A stretch of DNA of 64,000 nt from SIG437 sp045576235 (GCA_045576235.1 JAZNGA010000054.1:39489-103488); one strand, 5' to 3'. Positions 26,072 through 35,598 are shown, counted from the first letter of the stretch. A program made the numbers and translations. Notes: generated from the sequence alone by a model not told the origin.

Positions 26072-27559
26072 TTACTCCTCTTCTTCTGTTTCTTTTATGA
26101 GAGCTTTTCCTGTTAAAAGTTCATACGCCTTGTCAAGCTGTTTGTCAATCACAATTTCTGCATCAATCGCTGCCTGGCCGAGTGCCGTTTGAGTTGTGAA
26201 ATCAGCAACTCCATATGGGAAAAGCTCTGCTGATGCCTGAAAAGCTTTAACAGCAACCATAGTCTCTTCATCAAATGTTTCATTGACCTCTCCTACATGA
26301 TATCCCAAAAGGTCAAGTCTTTGCTTTATAGCAAGCACGCCTTTTCCCGTGTCTCCAACAGTATATTTCTTTTCATAGAGGAGGGGGGCAACATCATCAA
26401 GAGGAAGACTTTCATATGCGTTTTTAATCTTATATGTAGGTCTTAAGCCCTTTCTGTGAATGCTTTCGCCATTAGGAAGCGCATATTCGGCAACACTGAG
26501 CTTCATATCTCCAAAATTATGACCTTCCGGCGATATGAGCCTCATAAACTCCTGAACAGATCCTTTACCGAATGTGGTCTCTCCCACGGTCACTCCCATA
26601 TTATTATGCATTATCGCACCTGCAAACACTTCTGCCGCAGATGCCGACTCCTCATTAACAAGAACAACGACCTTTCTGCCCTCTTTATATCCGTTTCCGG
26701 TTGACTTAATTCTTAAGTCATAACCTTGCGCCTGATAATCTATAGTCAGCAAAAGCTTGCCGTTTGGAACAAAAAAGCCAAGCGCACCTACGACGCCACC
26801 AAGCTCTCCGCCAGGATTATCTCTCACATCTACAATAATTTTCTTTATATTGTTTTCATCAAAAAAATCGAGAGCTGTTTTCACTTCATCCGGAGTCGAT
26901 GTGTTAAACTGCGCTATCTTTAAAATGCCGACCTCGTCATCTATCTTTCCGTATGCGCTCGACTCTGCCGAAACAGCCGCGCGAATAATTGAAAAATCAA
27001 TGAGCTCCTCGCCGCGCTTTACGGTGAAGTTTACGACTGTTCCCTCTTTGCCTCTGACTTTTTCAGAAACTTCACTGATTGTATAATCAAAAGCATCTTT
27101 ACCTTCAATCTTTGCAAATATGTCGCCCGCCTTAACGCCTGCTTTATCTGCAGGTCCGCCGGGAGTGACAGATGAAATGAGAACTCCGCCCGTCACTCTC
27201 TCAACAACAACACCGATTCCCACATATTCTCGGTCAATGTAGCTTGAAAATGATTTCATTTCCTCTGCAGAATAGTATGACGAATATTTATCCAGAGTTT
27301 TTGTTGATGCTTCAACTGCATCTTCTAAAAGCTCAGGATGGTCTTTAAGCAACTGTTCGACAATACCTTTGTAAATTTCCAGCTCACTTGCACCAAATTT
27401 ATATTCTCCCAAAATCATTGCGACAACTGAGTTTATATATTTCACTTCCTGAGGCGTTTCTTCCTCTTCTGCAAAAGCAAAAACAGTTCCTGATATTATA
27501 ATTACAAAAGCAAGCACTAAAGAAGTCAAAGTTTTTAAATGTTTTCTGTAGTTTTTCAT
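26072..27559 (-). CDS. S41 family peptidase with C-terminal peptidoglycan-binding domain
   Basis: A 495-residue exported protease. It has an N-terminal signal or anchor (LTSLVLAFVIIISGTVFAFA), a helical lead-in, PDZ (YVGIGVVVERVTGG to VKAGDIFAKIEG), an S41 core with IIVDVRDNPGGELGG, ESASAAEVFAGAIMHNN and the lysine in TFGKGSVQEF, and then a PG_binding_1 repeat (VLAIKQRLDLLGYHVGEV with FDEETMVAVKAFQ). The binding domain should hold the protease on peptidoglycan. ATG at 27559 is chosen because AAAGGAGC lies just upstream; a longer frame would precede the signal peptide with 15 unlikely residues. Confidence 0.93.
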   Translation of the reverse strand: MKNYRKHLKTLTSLVLAFVIIISGTVFAFAEEEETPQEVKYINSVVAMILGEYKFGASELEIYKGIVEQLLKDHPELLEDAVEASTKTLDKYSSYYSAEEMKSFSSYIDREYVGIGVVVERVTGGVLISSVTPGGPADKAGVKAGDIFAKIEGKDAFDYTISEVSEKVRGKEGTVVNFTVKRGEELIDFSIIRAAVSAESSAYGKIDDEVGILKIAQFNTSTPDEVKTALDFFDENNIKKIIVDVRDNPGGELGGVVGALGFFVPNGKLLLTIDYQAQGYDLRIKSTGNGYKEGRKVVVLVNEESASAAEVFAGAIMHNNMGVTVGETTFGKGSVQEFMRLISPEGHNFGDMKLSVAEYALPNGESIHRKGLRPTYKIKNAYESLPLDDVAPLLYEKKYTVGDTGKGVLAIKQRLDLLGYHVGEVNETFDEETMVAVKAFQASAELFPYGVADFTTQTALGQAAIDAEIVIDKQLDKAYELLTGKALIKETEEEE

Positions 27560-27581
27560 TTTCTTGCTCCTTTGTTTAATA

Positions 27582-29267
27582 TTACATATGTTCCGGTGCG
27601 TCAATTGAAAGCACCCTTAAAACATTTTTTATAACTATTCTTGTTGAATCAACAAGCTTTAAGCGGCTTTTTGTAAGCTCCTCATCTTCTGTTTTAACCT
27701 TGCACGCAGCATAGAAGGTGTGGAAGCAAGAAGCTAAATCCTGAGCATATCTCGTGATAAGACTTGGTTCTCTCAAAAGCGCTGCATTCTTGATTTCCTC
27801 GGGGAAACGCGCTAAAAGCTTGATGAGCTCTAATTCCTGCTGCGACGAAAGGAGAGATTTATCGATTTCCGAAAGCTCACGAACGCTTTCGCCCTGCTCT
27901 TTTAAAAGCTTTATGATGCTGCAAATTCTTGCATGAGCATATTGCACATAGAAAACAGGGTTTTCATTTGACTGCTCAACTGCCAAATCAAGGTCAAAAT
28001 CAAAATGACTCGATGCCTGACGCATATTAAAGAAAAATCTTGCCGCGTCAATGCTTGTTTCTTCTAAAAGATCGGTCAGGGTGATTGATTTTCCTGTCCT
28101 TTTTGACATTCTGACAACCTCGCCTCCCGACACAAGACGAACAAGCTGCATCAGAATTATTTCAAGTCTCTCAGGCGCTATTCCTAAATCTGCCATAGCA
28201 TTTTTAAGTCTTTCAACATGGCCGTGGTGGTCTGCACCCCAGACATTTATAACCGTGTCAAATCCACGGTCTATAAACTTGTTTTTGTGGTATGCAATAT
28301 CAACTGCAAAATATGTTAAAAATCCGTTTGCACGAACTAAAACCTCGTCTTTTTCTCCCTCTTTTGTTTTGAGCCAGATTGCACCGTCCTTTTCATATGT
28401 GCATCCATTTTTTGTGAGCTCGTCAACAACAGCTCTTGCCGCACCCGTTGCATGAAGGGTGCTTTCTAAAAACCACACATCATAGTCTATTCTGTATTTT
28501 AACAGGTCTGTTTTGAGCGCTTCTATGTTTTTCTTAAGCGCATATTCCATTATTGCCTTTGAGAGAGTTTCCTCGTCTGCATTTTCAAACTCCTTGCCGT
28601 GCTCTTTATAAAAAGCTGCGGCATGAATTTTTATATCTTCTCCGTGATATCCGTCTTCAGGAAACTCCATAGCATCCTCGCCCTTTGTGTGCTGAATATA
28701 TCTTGCGTAGAGCGATTTTGTGAATTTATCAATCTGATTACCTGCATCATTAACATAAAATTCTCTCGTCACTTCATAGCCTGCCATATCAAGAACCGAA
28801 GCCAGACAATCACCGATAGCTCCGCCTCGTGCATTCCCCATATGCATAGGGCCTGTCGGGTTTGCGCTGACAAACTCAACCATAATTTTCTTGCCTTTGC
28901 CAAGGTCAATTCTTCCGAAGTCGTCTCCTTCTTCTTCAATGTCATAAAGCACTTCCCTGATATAATCGGGATTTAACTTAAAATTAATGAAGCCTGCTCC
29001 TGCAACTGTTGCGCTTTCTATGTAGGTTCCTGAAAAATCCATATTTGAGACAACGCTGTCGGCAATCTTTCTCGGTGCACACTTAGCCTCGCGAGCCATA
29101 AGCATAGCAACATTTGCCGCAAAGTCGCCAAATTCCTTTTCCCTCGGTTCCTCTAACACATAGTCACAAACTGCGTCAAAAGAGATTTCACCCTTGTCGC
29201 GAGCTTTTATAAGCGCCTTGTCAATGCAATTTTTTATGGTTTCTTTTGTTTTATCGTAAACTGTCAT
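27582..29267 (-). CDS. argS: Arginine--tRNA ligase
   Basis: A class I aminoacyl-tRNA synthetase of 561 residues. Features: N-terminal Add-1 domain, HIGH-type signature in VEFVSANPTGPMHMGNARGG (about 120-140), arginine-site region, KMSKS-type RMSKRTGKSIT (about 370), and a C-terminal anticodon-binding helical domain ending APEHM, the usual M terminus. The ATG at 29267 (start MTVYDKTKE) has AAAGGA upstream and is favoured over a start six codons earlier. The neighbouring DUF1934 gene upstream is a typical companion in Firmicutes. Confidence 0.97.
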   Translation of the reverse strand: MTVYDKTKETIKNCIDKALIKARDKGEISFDAVCDYVLEEPREKEFGDFAANVAMLMAREAKCAPRKIADSVVSNMDFSGTYIESATVAGAGFINFKLNPDYIREVLYDIEEEGDDFGRIDLGKGKKIMVEFVSANPTGPMHMGNARGGAIGDCLASVLDMAGYEVTREFYVNDAGNQIDKFTKSLYARYIQHTKGEDAMEFPEDGYHGEDIKIHAAAFYKEHGKEFENADEETLSKAIMEYALKKNIEALKTDLLKYRIDYDVWFLESTLHATGAARAVVDELTKNGCTYEKDGAIWLKTKEGEKDEVLVRANGFLTYFAVDIAYHKNKFIDRGFDTVINVWGADHHGHVERLKNAMADLGIAPERLEIILMQLVRLVSGGEVVRMSKRTGKSITLTDLLEETSIDAARFFFNMRQASSHFDFDLDLAVEQSNENPVFYVQYAHARICSIIKLLKEQGESVRELSEIDKSLLSSQQELELIKLLARFPEEIKNAALLREPSLITRYAQDLASCFHTFYAACKVKTEDEELTKSRLKLVDSTRIVIKNVLRVLSIDAPEHM

Positions 29268-29304
29268 GTTCGTTTTTCCTTTCATTTTTATCTATGTGAA
29301 GCAG

Positions 29305-29733
29305 TTAATTTTCTTTTTTCGTAATCTCAACAAAAAGAGCATTCTTAACGGGGTCGTTGTCGTTAAACTGAACATAGTAGTCAAGCTCTATGTTCCCTCC
29401 GTCATCATCAATGTTTATTGTCATATCGTTTGTTGTAACGCCGACATATAAGAATCCGAAAGGTGTTTCATACTGGCCCGTGTATTTGTTTCCTTTTTCA
29501 AAAATCATCTGTGTCGGTGCCAAAGCGCCCGTTCTTAACATTGAAACATTGTCCTTTTCGACACTTAATGTCGTTGTCGTGTTTTCATATCCTGTTATTT
29601 CGCTTCCTTCGTAGGAAACAATATATTTTCCGTCTTCTTTTTTATATGTTCCTTCTGTTATGAGCTCATAGCTGTCTTCTTCTCCCTCAATTTCCTGAGA
29701 CCCTCTGAGCTTTATCCAAACATTACTTTCCAT
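29305..29733 (-). CDS. DUF1934 family protein (YwiB-like, calycin fold)
   Basis: A 142-residue small beta-barrel protein; no signal peptide. Pattern: VWIKLRGSQEIEGEEDSYEL, TEGTYKKEDGKYIVSYEGSE, MLRTGALAPTQMIFEKG, YETPFGFLYVGVTT and LDYYVQFND, as in DUF1934/YwiB proteins found next to argS. Function unknown. The start is the ATG at 29733 after GGGGGA; the preceding TTG is in frame but less well spaced. Confidence 0.92.
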   Translation of the reverse strand: MESNVWIKLRGSQEIEGEEDSYELITEGTYKKEDGKYIVSYEGSEITGYENTTTTLSVEKDNVSMLRTGALAPTQMIFEKGNKYTGQYETPFGFLYVGVTTNDMTINIDDDGGNIELDYYVQFNDNDPVKNALFVEITKKEN

Positions 29734-29748
29734 CAATATCCCCCAAAG

Positions 29749-30558
29749 TTAATATTTTTCTATGTCAATCTTCTCTAAGCTTGCTCTTGTTTCCATTCCG
29801 AGAAATTTTGAACTTACCTTTGAGAACATCTCTATTTCATCACTCACATAAAACCTGAGCTTTTCCGTTTGTGTGCTGTTTGACAACGCACTTGTCTTCT
29901 CCAGATGTTCCTTAACCTTCTTTGCTGTTTCTCTGCCTGAATTTATTAGCGCAACATCTTTCCCCATAACTTCTTCTATAACCTTTGTAAGAAGAGGATA
30001 GTGGGTGCAACCCAGTATCAGCGTGTCAACGCCTGCATCTTTCATGCACTCAAGATAGTCAGATGCAACCATTTTCGGAACAGCGCCTTCTATGTAGTCA
30101 TTTTCAACCAGCGGAACAAACATAGGACACGCTTTATTTACTACTTCAATGCCTGAATCAAGCTTTTTAATCTGCTTTTCATATTCGCCCGATTTTATTG
30201 TTCCCGGTGTTGCTATCACTCCGATTTTTTTGTTTTTGGTTGCAGCCACAGCGGCGCTCACTGTAGGCTCAACCACGCCAAAGAGAGGCAAATCAAATTC
30301 CCCTTCTATTTCAGGAATGGCAAGCGAGCTCGCAGTTCCGCATGCCGCTATTATAAGCTTTAAGTCAAATGTTCTTAAAAAATTTATGTCGCCTTTTGTA
30401 TATCTCACAATCGTCGCTTTTGACTTGGTTCCATAGGGCACTCTCCCCGTGTCGCCAAAATAGACGATTCTCTCATTTGGCAAAGCCTTAGAAAGCTCTT
30501 TTACAACAGTGAGTCCCCCAAGTCCCGAATCGAAAACGCCAATGCTCCTGTCATCCAC
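29749..30558 (-). CDS. murI: Glutamate racemase
   Basis: Makes D-glutamate for peptidoglycan. The 269-residue protein has GVFDSGLGGLTVVKEL at the start (catalytic Asp/Ser region), FGDTGRVPYGTKS, the first catalytic cysteine in AACGTASSLA and the second in LGCTHYPLL. The start is GTG at 30558 with GGAGG seven bases upstream. It follows ddl at 25 bases on the same strand, so two peptidoglycan-precursor genes are adjacent. Confidence 0.97.
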   Translation of the reverse strand: MDDRSIGVFDSGLGGLTVVKELSKALPNERIVYFGDTGRVPYGTKSKATIVRYTKGDINFLRTFDLKLIIAACGTASSLAIPEIEGEFDLPLFGVVEPTVSAAVAATKNKKIGVIATPGTIKSGEYEKQIKKLDSGIEVVNKACPMFVPLVENDYIEGAVPKMVASDYLECMKDAGVDTLILGCTHYPLLTKVIEEVMGKDVALINSGRETAKKVKEHLEKTSALSNSTQTEKLRFYVSDEIEMFSKVSSKFLGMETRASLEKIDIEKY

Positions 30559-30583
30559 AATATTTCCTCCGTTTTAAGCTCCG

Positions 30584-31648
30584 TTATCTTTCAAAACTGA
30601 GCTCTATTATTTTCGTGATTAGCTCCTGATAACTCACACCCTCTTTAGCCCACGCCTTTGGATACAGGCTGATGTCTGTAAAACCGGGAAGAGTGTTTAT
30701 CTCATTGAGCATCACTTTTCCGTCTTTTCTGTCAATAAAGAAATCAACCCTTGCTAAGCCAAAGCAATCCATAGCCTTAAAAGCTTTGCATGCCAGTTTC
30801 TTTATCTCCTCCTGCTTTTCCTTCGGGATGTCTGCAGGAATCTGGGTGCTTGATGTGGCATCTGCATATTTCGTATTATAGTCATACATTTTTGAAAGCT
30901 TTATAATTTCTCCCGGCGCTGCAGATAAAACATTATTGCGTCCGCCAAGCACAGCACATTCTATCTCTCGTGCATCAACAGCTCGCTCAACCAAAATGAC
31001 TCTGTCCTCTGCTGCTGCAAGCAGCAATGCCGTCTTTAGATCTTTTGCATTTTCCACCAAGGAAACGCCAACAGACGAGCCTGCGTTTGATGGTTTTACA
31101 ACAACAGGAAAAGAAAGCTCCTCTTCCGTCTGTTTCAGCACTTTTTCATAATCTGCGTCTGTGTAATCATAAGTAGCAAAGCCTTCAGTCACAGGAATTC
31201 CTGCTTCTTTAAGAACTTCTTTTGTCACTGATTTATCCATACAGGCTGCAGAGCTCAAAACGCCACAACCTGCATACGGAATTTTTGCAAGCTCAAAAAG
31301 CCCCTGCATTGTTCCGTCTTCTCCATTCTTTCCGTGAAGCATAGGAAGAATCACATCAATCTTCGTGACGGAGACATCACCATTTTTGTTAAATATCAAA
31401 AGTCCGTGATGCTTTGGGTCAGGTGAAATAACGCACGCCTTATTGTTTTCCTTTTCCCACTCGCCACTCTTTATGTCATCAGTTTTTGCATTAGTCAAAA
31501 ACCAGTTTCCCTCTTTTGTTATGCCGACAGCTAAAACCTCATAAAGATTTCTGTCTATGTTGCTCAGCACATTCGCGGCGGAAACTCTTGAAACTTCATG
31601 TTCAGATGATGCTCCGCCAAAAAGTATGCACACAGTTTTTTTTGACAT
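30584..31648 (-). CDS. ddl: D-alanine--D-alanine ligase
   Basis: An ATP-grasp enzyme forming D-Ala-D-Ala. The 354-residue protein shows LFGGASSEHEVS at the N-terminus, LHGKNGEDGTMQGLFEL, the ATP-binding PVVVKPSNAGSSVGV, ARVDFFIDRKDGKVMLNEIN and TLPGFTDISLYPK. The residues in the omega loop (YDYNTKYADATS, including the Y-K pair) indicate a D-Ala:D-Ala rather than D-Ala:D-Lac ligase. A ribosome site GAAGAAGGG lies upstream of the ATG. Confidence 0.96.
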   Translation of the reverse strand: MSKKTVCILFGGASSEHEVSRVSAANVLSNIDRNLYEVLAVGITKEGNWFLTNAKTDDIKSGEWEKENNKACVISPDPKHHGLLIFNKNGDVSVTKIDVILPMLHGKNGEDGTMQGLFELAKIPYAGCGVLSSAACMDKSVTKEVLKEAGIPVTEGFATYDYTDADYEKVLKQTEEELSFPVVVKPSNAGSSVGVSLVENAKDLKTALLLAAAEDRVILVERAVDAREIECAVLGGRNNVLSAAPGEIIKLSKMYDYNTKYADATSSTQIPADIPKEKQEEIKKLACKAFKAMDCFGLARVDFFIDRKDGKVMLNEINTLPGFTDISLYPKAWAKEGVSYQELITKIIELSFER

Positions 31649-31675
31649 ATAAACCCTTCTTCCAGATAGAAAAAA

Positions 31676-32224
31676 TCATTTCATCGATAAATATTTTATG
31701 TTTTTAACAACATAATCAACACCTGAAATAACAGTCAGCACTGCCGCACCCCACATGCATATGTCTATGATGGCTTTTGCCAAAACAACCTCTGCCGTAA
31801 AATCTGCAAGAACCAGCGCTATGCATATTGCGATAAACTGCCATACTGTTTTTGCTTTTCCCCAGATACTCGCAGCAATAACATTGCCTTCTGCTGCCGC
31901 AGAAATTCTGATACCTGACACGATAAACTCTCTTGCAAGAATTATTATTGCAATCCACGGAGAAACAAGATTGTCGTGAACGAGACAAAGAAGCGCCGCA
32001 GTCACGAGCATTTTGTCAGCAAGAGGATCAACAATTTTTCCGAAATTTGTTACTTCATTGTTTTTCCTTGCAAGATATCCGTCAAGCCAGTCTGTCAGGC
32101 ACGCTAAAATGAAAACAATCAAAGCCACAACCGTTGGAAATGGTGTTATCTCATAAAGCGCAACAACCATAAAAAGCGGAACAAGTATTATTCGAAATAG
32201 TGTAAGTTTGTTTGGTGTGTTCAT
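31676..32224 (-). CDS. pgsA: CDP-diacylglycerol--glycerol-3-phosphate 3-phosphatidyltransferase
   Basis: Makes phosphatidylglycerol phosphate at the membrane. It is 182 residues, with MNTPNKLTLFRIILVPLFM and the CDP-alcohol phosphotransferase signature DGYLARKNNEVTNFGKIVDP followed by LADKM, giving the D-G-x2-A-R-x8-G-x3-D-x3-D motif. About five membrane segments. The start overlaps the rimO stop (TAATG), indicating translational coupling, a common rimO-pgsA arrangement. Confidence 0.97.
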   Translation of the reverse strand: MNTPNKLTLFRIILVPLFMVVALYEITPFPTVVALIVFILACLTDWLDGYLARKNNEVTNFGKIVDPLADKMLVTAALLCLVHDNLVSPWIAIIILAREFIVSGIRISAAAEGNVIAASIWGKAKTVWQFIAICIALVLADFTAEVVLAKAIIDICMWGAAVLTVISGVDYVVKNIKYLSMK

Positions 32225-33543
32225 TAAATCAACCTCTTTCCGGTTAAATCATATTCATCGGAATCTAAAATTAACACATCTGCGAATGTCCCAATTTTTG
32301 TTTCTTCTTCCGATGCAAAATATACAAGTGTGTCAACCTCGGGAGCATCACTATAGCTTCTCCCGTAATACATGAAGTTTTCCTCATCATAGCCCTCGGT
32401 GAGAACTCTTAAGGTTTTTCCTTCCTTCTGTTTTTGCTTTTCTTTTGAAATCTCTGACTGAACTTTCATGATTTCCGCAGCTCTTCTTTCTTTCTCCTCT
32501 TCTTCTATTTGCCCTGAAAGAAGCGCGGCAGGAGTGTCTTCCTCCTTTGAATATGCAAAAGCGCCGAGTCTGTCAAATCTGACCTCCCTGACAAACTCTA
32601 AAAGCTCATCAAATTGCTCCTCTGTCTCGCCCGGGAAACCGGCTATCAGAGATGTTCTTATCGTGACATTTTCAACATTTTTTCTAAGCTTTCCTATAAC
32701 ATCAAGAATCTGTTCTTTCGATGTGCGTCTGCCCATCCTCTTTAAAACTGCATCATTACAATGCTGGATTGGCATATCAACATAGGGAACAATTTTTTTG
32801 CTTTCAGAGATAACAGAAATAAGCTCGTCTGTAATCATTTCAGGATAGAGGTAAAGGACTCTGACCCACTCTATGCCCGGTGTTTCGCAAAGCCTTAAAA
32901 GAAGCTCAGCTAAAGTCGTCTTCTTTTCTAAATCCTGTCCATAGCGGGATGTGTCCTGCGCTATCACGATAAGCTCCTTAACGCCTTCTTTTGCCAGTCT
33001 CTTTGCTTCTTTTATTATGCTTTCAGGCTCTCTGCTCCTGTATTTTCCTCTTAATTTGGGAATTATGCAGTAGGTGCATTTATTATCACAGCCTTCAGCA
33101 ATTTTAAGATAGGCAAAAGCGCCACAAGTGTTAATTCGTCTTTCTTCCTCGACCACAGGCGCTGAAATATCTCCTGTAACAACGCACCTTTTTCCTTCCT
33201 GTGCCTCTTTTATTATCTCTGCGATTTCAGTGTATGAGCCTGTTCCTACGACAGCGTCAACCTCGGGAAAGTTTTCCAAAAACTCTCCGCTATATCGCTG
33301 GGCTAAGCATCCTGTAACTATCAGCAGTTTACAATTTTGTTCCTTGAGCTGCGCCATTTCCAAAATAGCCCCTATTGATTCCTCCTTCGCAGAATCAATA
33401 AAGCCACATGTGTTAACAATCACAACCTCAGCCTCGCCTACATCAGAACAAATCTCGTGCCCTTCTGATGCAAGTATTCCTGCCATGGTTTCCGCATCCG
33501 TCAGATTTTTCGCACATCCAAGTGATACAAATCCGATTTTCAT
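32224..33543 (-). CDS. rimO: Ribosomal protein S12 methylthiotransferase RimO
   Basis: A radical SAM enzyme that adds a methylthio group to an aspartate of ribosomal protein S12. It is 439 residues, with an N-terminal UPF0004 domain (VSLGCAKNLTDAETM, VNTCGFIDSAKEES, TGCLAQRY giving three cluster cysteines), a radical SAM core with CDNKCTYCIIPKLRGKYRSR, and a C-terminal TRAM domain. The LGCxKNxxDxE start and IDSAKEES distinguish RimO from MiaB and MtaB. GGAGAAG lies before the ATG. Confidence 0.97.
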   Translation of the reverse strand: MKIGFVSLGCAKNLTDAETMAGILASEGHEICSDVGEAEVVIVNTCGFIDSAKEESIGAILEMAQLKEQNCKLLIVTGCLAQRYSGEFLENFPEVDAVVGTGSYTEIAEIIKEAQEGKRCVVTGDISAPVVEEERRINTCGAFAYLKIAEGCDNKCTYCIIPKLRGKYRSREPESIIKEAKRLAKEGVKELIVIAQDTSRYGQDLEKKTTLAELLLRLCETPGIEWVRVLYLYPEMITDELISVISESKKIVPYVDMPIQHCNDAVLKRMGRRTSKEQILDVIGKLRKNVENVTIRTSLIAGFPGETEEQFDELLEFVREVRFDRLGAFAYSKEEDTPAALLSGQIEEEEKERRAAEIMKVQSEISKEKQKQKEGKTLRVLTEGYDEENFMYYGRSYSDAPEVDTLVYFASEEETKIGTFADVLILDSDEYDLTGKRLI

Positions 33544-33572
33544 AGCTTCTCCTTAATCTTTAAAAACCTTTT

Positions 33573-33782
33573 TTATTTGTCGCCCTTATCTGCCTCAAAA
33601 ACAACAATTTCTCCATCTGCAATCTCTGTTGCCGCTTTAGAAATGCTTCTTGCTCCGTCGATTTTTTTCTCCTCGCGTGAAGCATCCTCAATCTCTCTTG
33701 CTCTCTTTGCAGTAGCAATAACAAGACTATATCTGCTTTTCGTCTTTTCCATCAGTTTCATAATTGAAGGATATAACATCAT
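33573..33782 (-). CDS. rpoZ: DNA-directed RNA polymerase subunit omega
   Basis: A 69-residue subunit that helps assemble beta-prime. Visible: LYPSIMKLMEKTKSRYSLVI followed by ATAKRAREI, then SISKAATEIADGEI, the expected omega pattern. Adjacent ATG codons at 33782 and 33779 both fit and the ribosome site is weak. It follows gmk at 23 bases, the classical gmk-rpoZ order. Confidence 0.94.
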   Translation of the reverse strand: MMLYPSIMKLMEKTKSRYSLVIATAKRAREIEDASREEKKIDGARSISKAATEIADGEIVVFEADKGDK

Positions 33783-33805
33783 AATAAATCAAACCCTTTC
33801 TTCCT

Positions 33806-34432
33806 CTATTTTAAATTTTTTAATTCTTCTGCAAATGCATTTATAAACTCCGTGTTTTTGCTGATTTTATACTTTTCAGCGTCAACAATGGAGATAAATC
33901 TTTCAGTTGCTTTTCCTACTTCATCGTTTAAAAGAATGTAGCTGTAGTTTTTTGCCTGAGCAAATTCCCACTCCGCCTGATTAAGTCTTAATTTAATCTT
34001 TTCGGGCGTCTCTGTTCCCCTGCCTGTGAGCCTTGCTTTAAGCTCATTTGCCGAAGGCGGCACAACAAAAAAAAGAATTGCATCAGGAAAATCGTTTTTA
34101 ACTTTCAGCGCCCCCTGCGCTTCAATTTCAAGAATCACATCTTTGCCTTCATTTAACAGCGCCTCAACATTAGCCTTCGGCGTTCCGTAAAGATTTCCGC
34201 AAAATTCTGCCCATTCAATGAAACCGTTTTCGTCAATTCTTCTCTCAAAATCTTCTCTCGTCAAAAAGAAATAGTTCACTCCGTCTTTTTCTCCCGGTCT
34301 TGGAGCGCGGGTTGTTGCAGAGACGGATAGCTTAAACTCAGGATATCTTTTTAAAATATCTGCGCAAACTGTTCCCTTTCCTGCGCCGGAAGGGCCCGAA
34401 ACCACCAAAAGCAAGCCCTTTTTATTCTTCAT
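33806..34432 (-). CDS. gmk: Guanylate kinase
   Basis: Phosphorylates GMP to GDP. The 208-residue protein has P-loop VVSGPSGAGKGTVC (about 9-22), SATTRAPRPGEKDGVNYFFL, the GMP-binding FIEWAEFCGNLYGTP and the lid region GRGTETPEKIKLRL. The ATG at 34432 lies inside the end of remA, whose Glu/Asp-rich tail codons (GAGGAAGAGG) serve as the ribosome site, an economical coupling. Overlap with remA is 11 bases. Confidence 0.97.
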   Translation of the reverse strand: MKNKKGLLLVVSGPSGAGKGTVCADILKRYPEFKLSVSATTRAPRPGEKDGVNYFFLTREDFERRIDENGFIEWAEFCGNLYGTPKANVEALLNEGKDVILEIEAQGALKVKNDFPDAILFFVVPPSANELKARLTGRGTETPEKIKLRLNQAEWEFAQAKNYSYILLNDEVGKATERFISIVDAEKYKISKNTEFINAFAEELKNLK

Positions 34433-34694
34433 CCTCTTCCTCCTCGTCTGCTCCGTCATCAATTCCGTCTAAACGATGAGCCACAGTTATCGGCTGAACT
34501 GCCGATAAAATGATATGGTCGGAATCTGTCACTATAACTGCTCTTGTTCGTCTTCCATATGTTGCATCAATGAGCATTCCTCTGTCTCGCGCCTCCTGAA
34601 TTATTCTTTTAATCGGTGCCGATTCAGGACTCACTATTGCAACAAGCCTGTTTGCTGAAACTATGTTTCCAAAGCCGATGTTTATCAGTTTCAT
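34422..34694 (-). CDS. remA: RemA-like DNA-binding regulator (DUF370)
   Basis: A 90-residue member of the RemA/DUF370 family, which in Bacillus activates extracellular matrix and osmoprotection genes by wrapping DNA. It carries KLINIGFGNIVSANRLVAIV, SPESAPIKRIIQEARDRG, IDATYGRRTRAVIVTDSDH and ILSAVQP, the conserved family body. The acidic extension DGADEEEEDEE at the C-terminus doubles as the ribosome site of gmk. AGGAGGG lies before the ATG. The yicC-remA-gmk-rpoZ order is standard in Firmicutes. Confidence 0.95.
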   Translation of the reverse strand: MKLINIGFGNIVSANRLVAIVSPESAPIKRIIQEARDRGMLIDATYGRRTRAVIVTDSDHIILSAVQPITVAHRLDGIDDGADEEEEDEE

Positions 34695-34719
34695 TCGTGT
34701 CCCTCCTTAATTCCACCTG

Positions 34720-35598
34720 TTATTCTATGTTCTGAATCTGTTCTCTTAACTTCTCGATTTCAGATTTAATGTTCACGACAGTTTTTGCAACTCCGAAATC
34801 ATTTGCTTTAGACCCTATCGTGTTTGTTTCTCTGTTGATTTCCTGAATGAGAAAATCAAGCTTTCTGCCGATTGGTTCGTCTAAAGCTAAAATGTTTTCA
34901 AGCTCTTGAAAATGGCTCTTTAAGCGAACGAGCTCCTCGCTCACACAGATTCTGTCAGCCATGATGGCAACCTCTGTTAAAAGTCTTGATTCATCTATGT
35001 TGAAATCGCCTAAAAGCTCTGTCATTCTCTGTCTTAATTTTTCTGCATATTCCTTTTCTGCTAAAGGCATGATTTCTTCTATCACCTTAACATCATCTAA
35101 GATAATCTTTGCGTGCTCTCTGATGTCAGATGCCATTCTGCCTCCCTCACGCTCGCGCGAAGAAAGGAAATCCTCCATTGCAGGCTCCAAACATTCCAAA
35201 ATCATCTGCCAAACCTGATCCTTATCCTCATCCTCCTGTTTTGTGACAAAGATATCACGGAATGAACTCACATCAGAAAGCCTGATGTTGTCAGCTATCG
35301 AACACTCTTCCTTAATTTCCTTTAAAACTTCATAGTAGTTCTTGCAAAGAGCCTTGTCTAAAATCACAACTTTGTCTCCGCTTGTGTAAAACTCAATATA
35401 CACAAAGACATCAATCTTGCCCCTTGAAACCTTTGACGCCACATAGTCGCGGATTTTATCTTCCGTGTAGCCATATGCTCTCGGCACTTTTACGGAAATA
35501 TCAGAATATCTGTGGTTTACCGATTTAATGTCGATTACAATTTTCTTGTTTTCATCAATTTTCTCACATCGGCCGTAGCCTGTCATGCTTTTTATCAT
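34720..35598 (-). CDS. YicC/YloC family endoribonuclease
   Basis: A 292-residue YicC-family protein; characterised members are endoribonucleases. N-terminal MIKSMTGYGR and KSVNHRYSDISVKVPRA, and C-terminal DFLIQEINRETNTIGSKAND are the family signatures. The ATG overlaps the mnmG stop (ATGA), so it is coupled to the upstream gene. The middle (about 100-230) is helical. Confidence 0.94.
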   Translation of the reverse strand: MIKSMTGYGRCEKIDENKKIVIDIKSVNHRYSDISVKVPRAYGYTEDKIRDYVASKVSRGKIDVFVYIEFYTSGDKVVILDKALCKNYYEVLKEIKEECSIADNIRLSDVSSFRDIFVTKQEDEDKDQVWQMILECLEPAMEDFLSSREREGGRMASDIREHAKIILDDVKVIEEIMPLAEKEYAEKLRQRMTELLGDFNIDESRLLTEVAIMADRICVSEELVRLKSHFQELENILALDEPIGRKLDFLIQEINRETNTIGSKANDFGVAKTVVNIKSEIEKLREQIQNIE

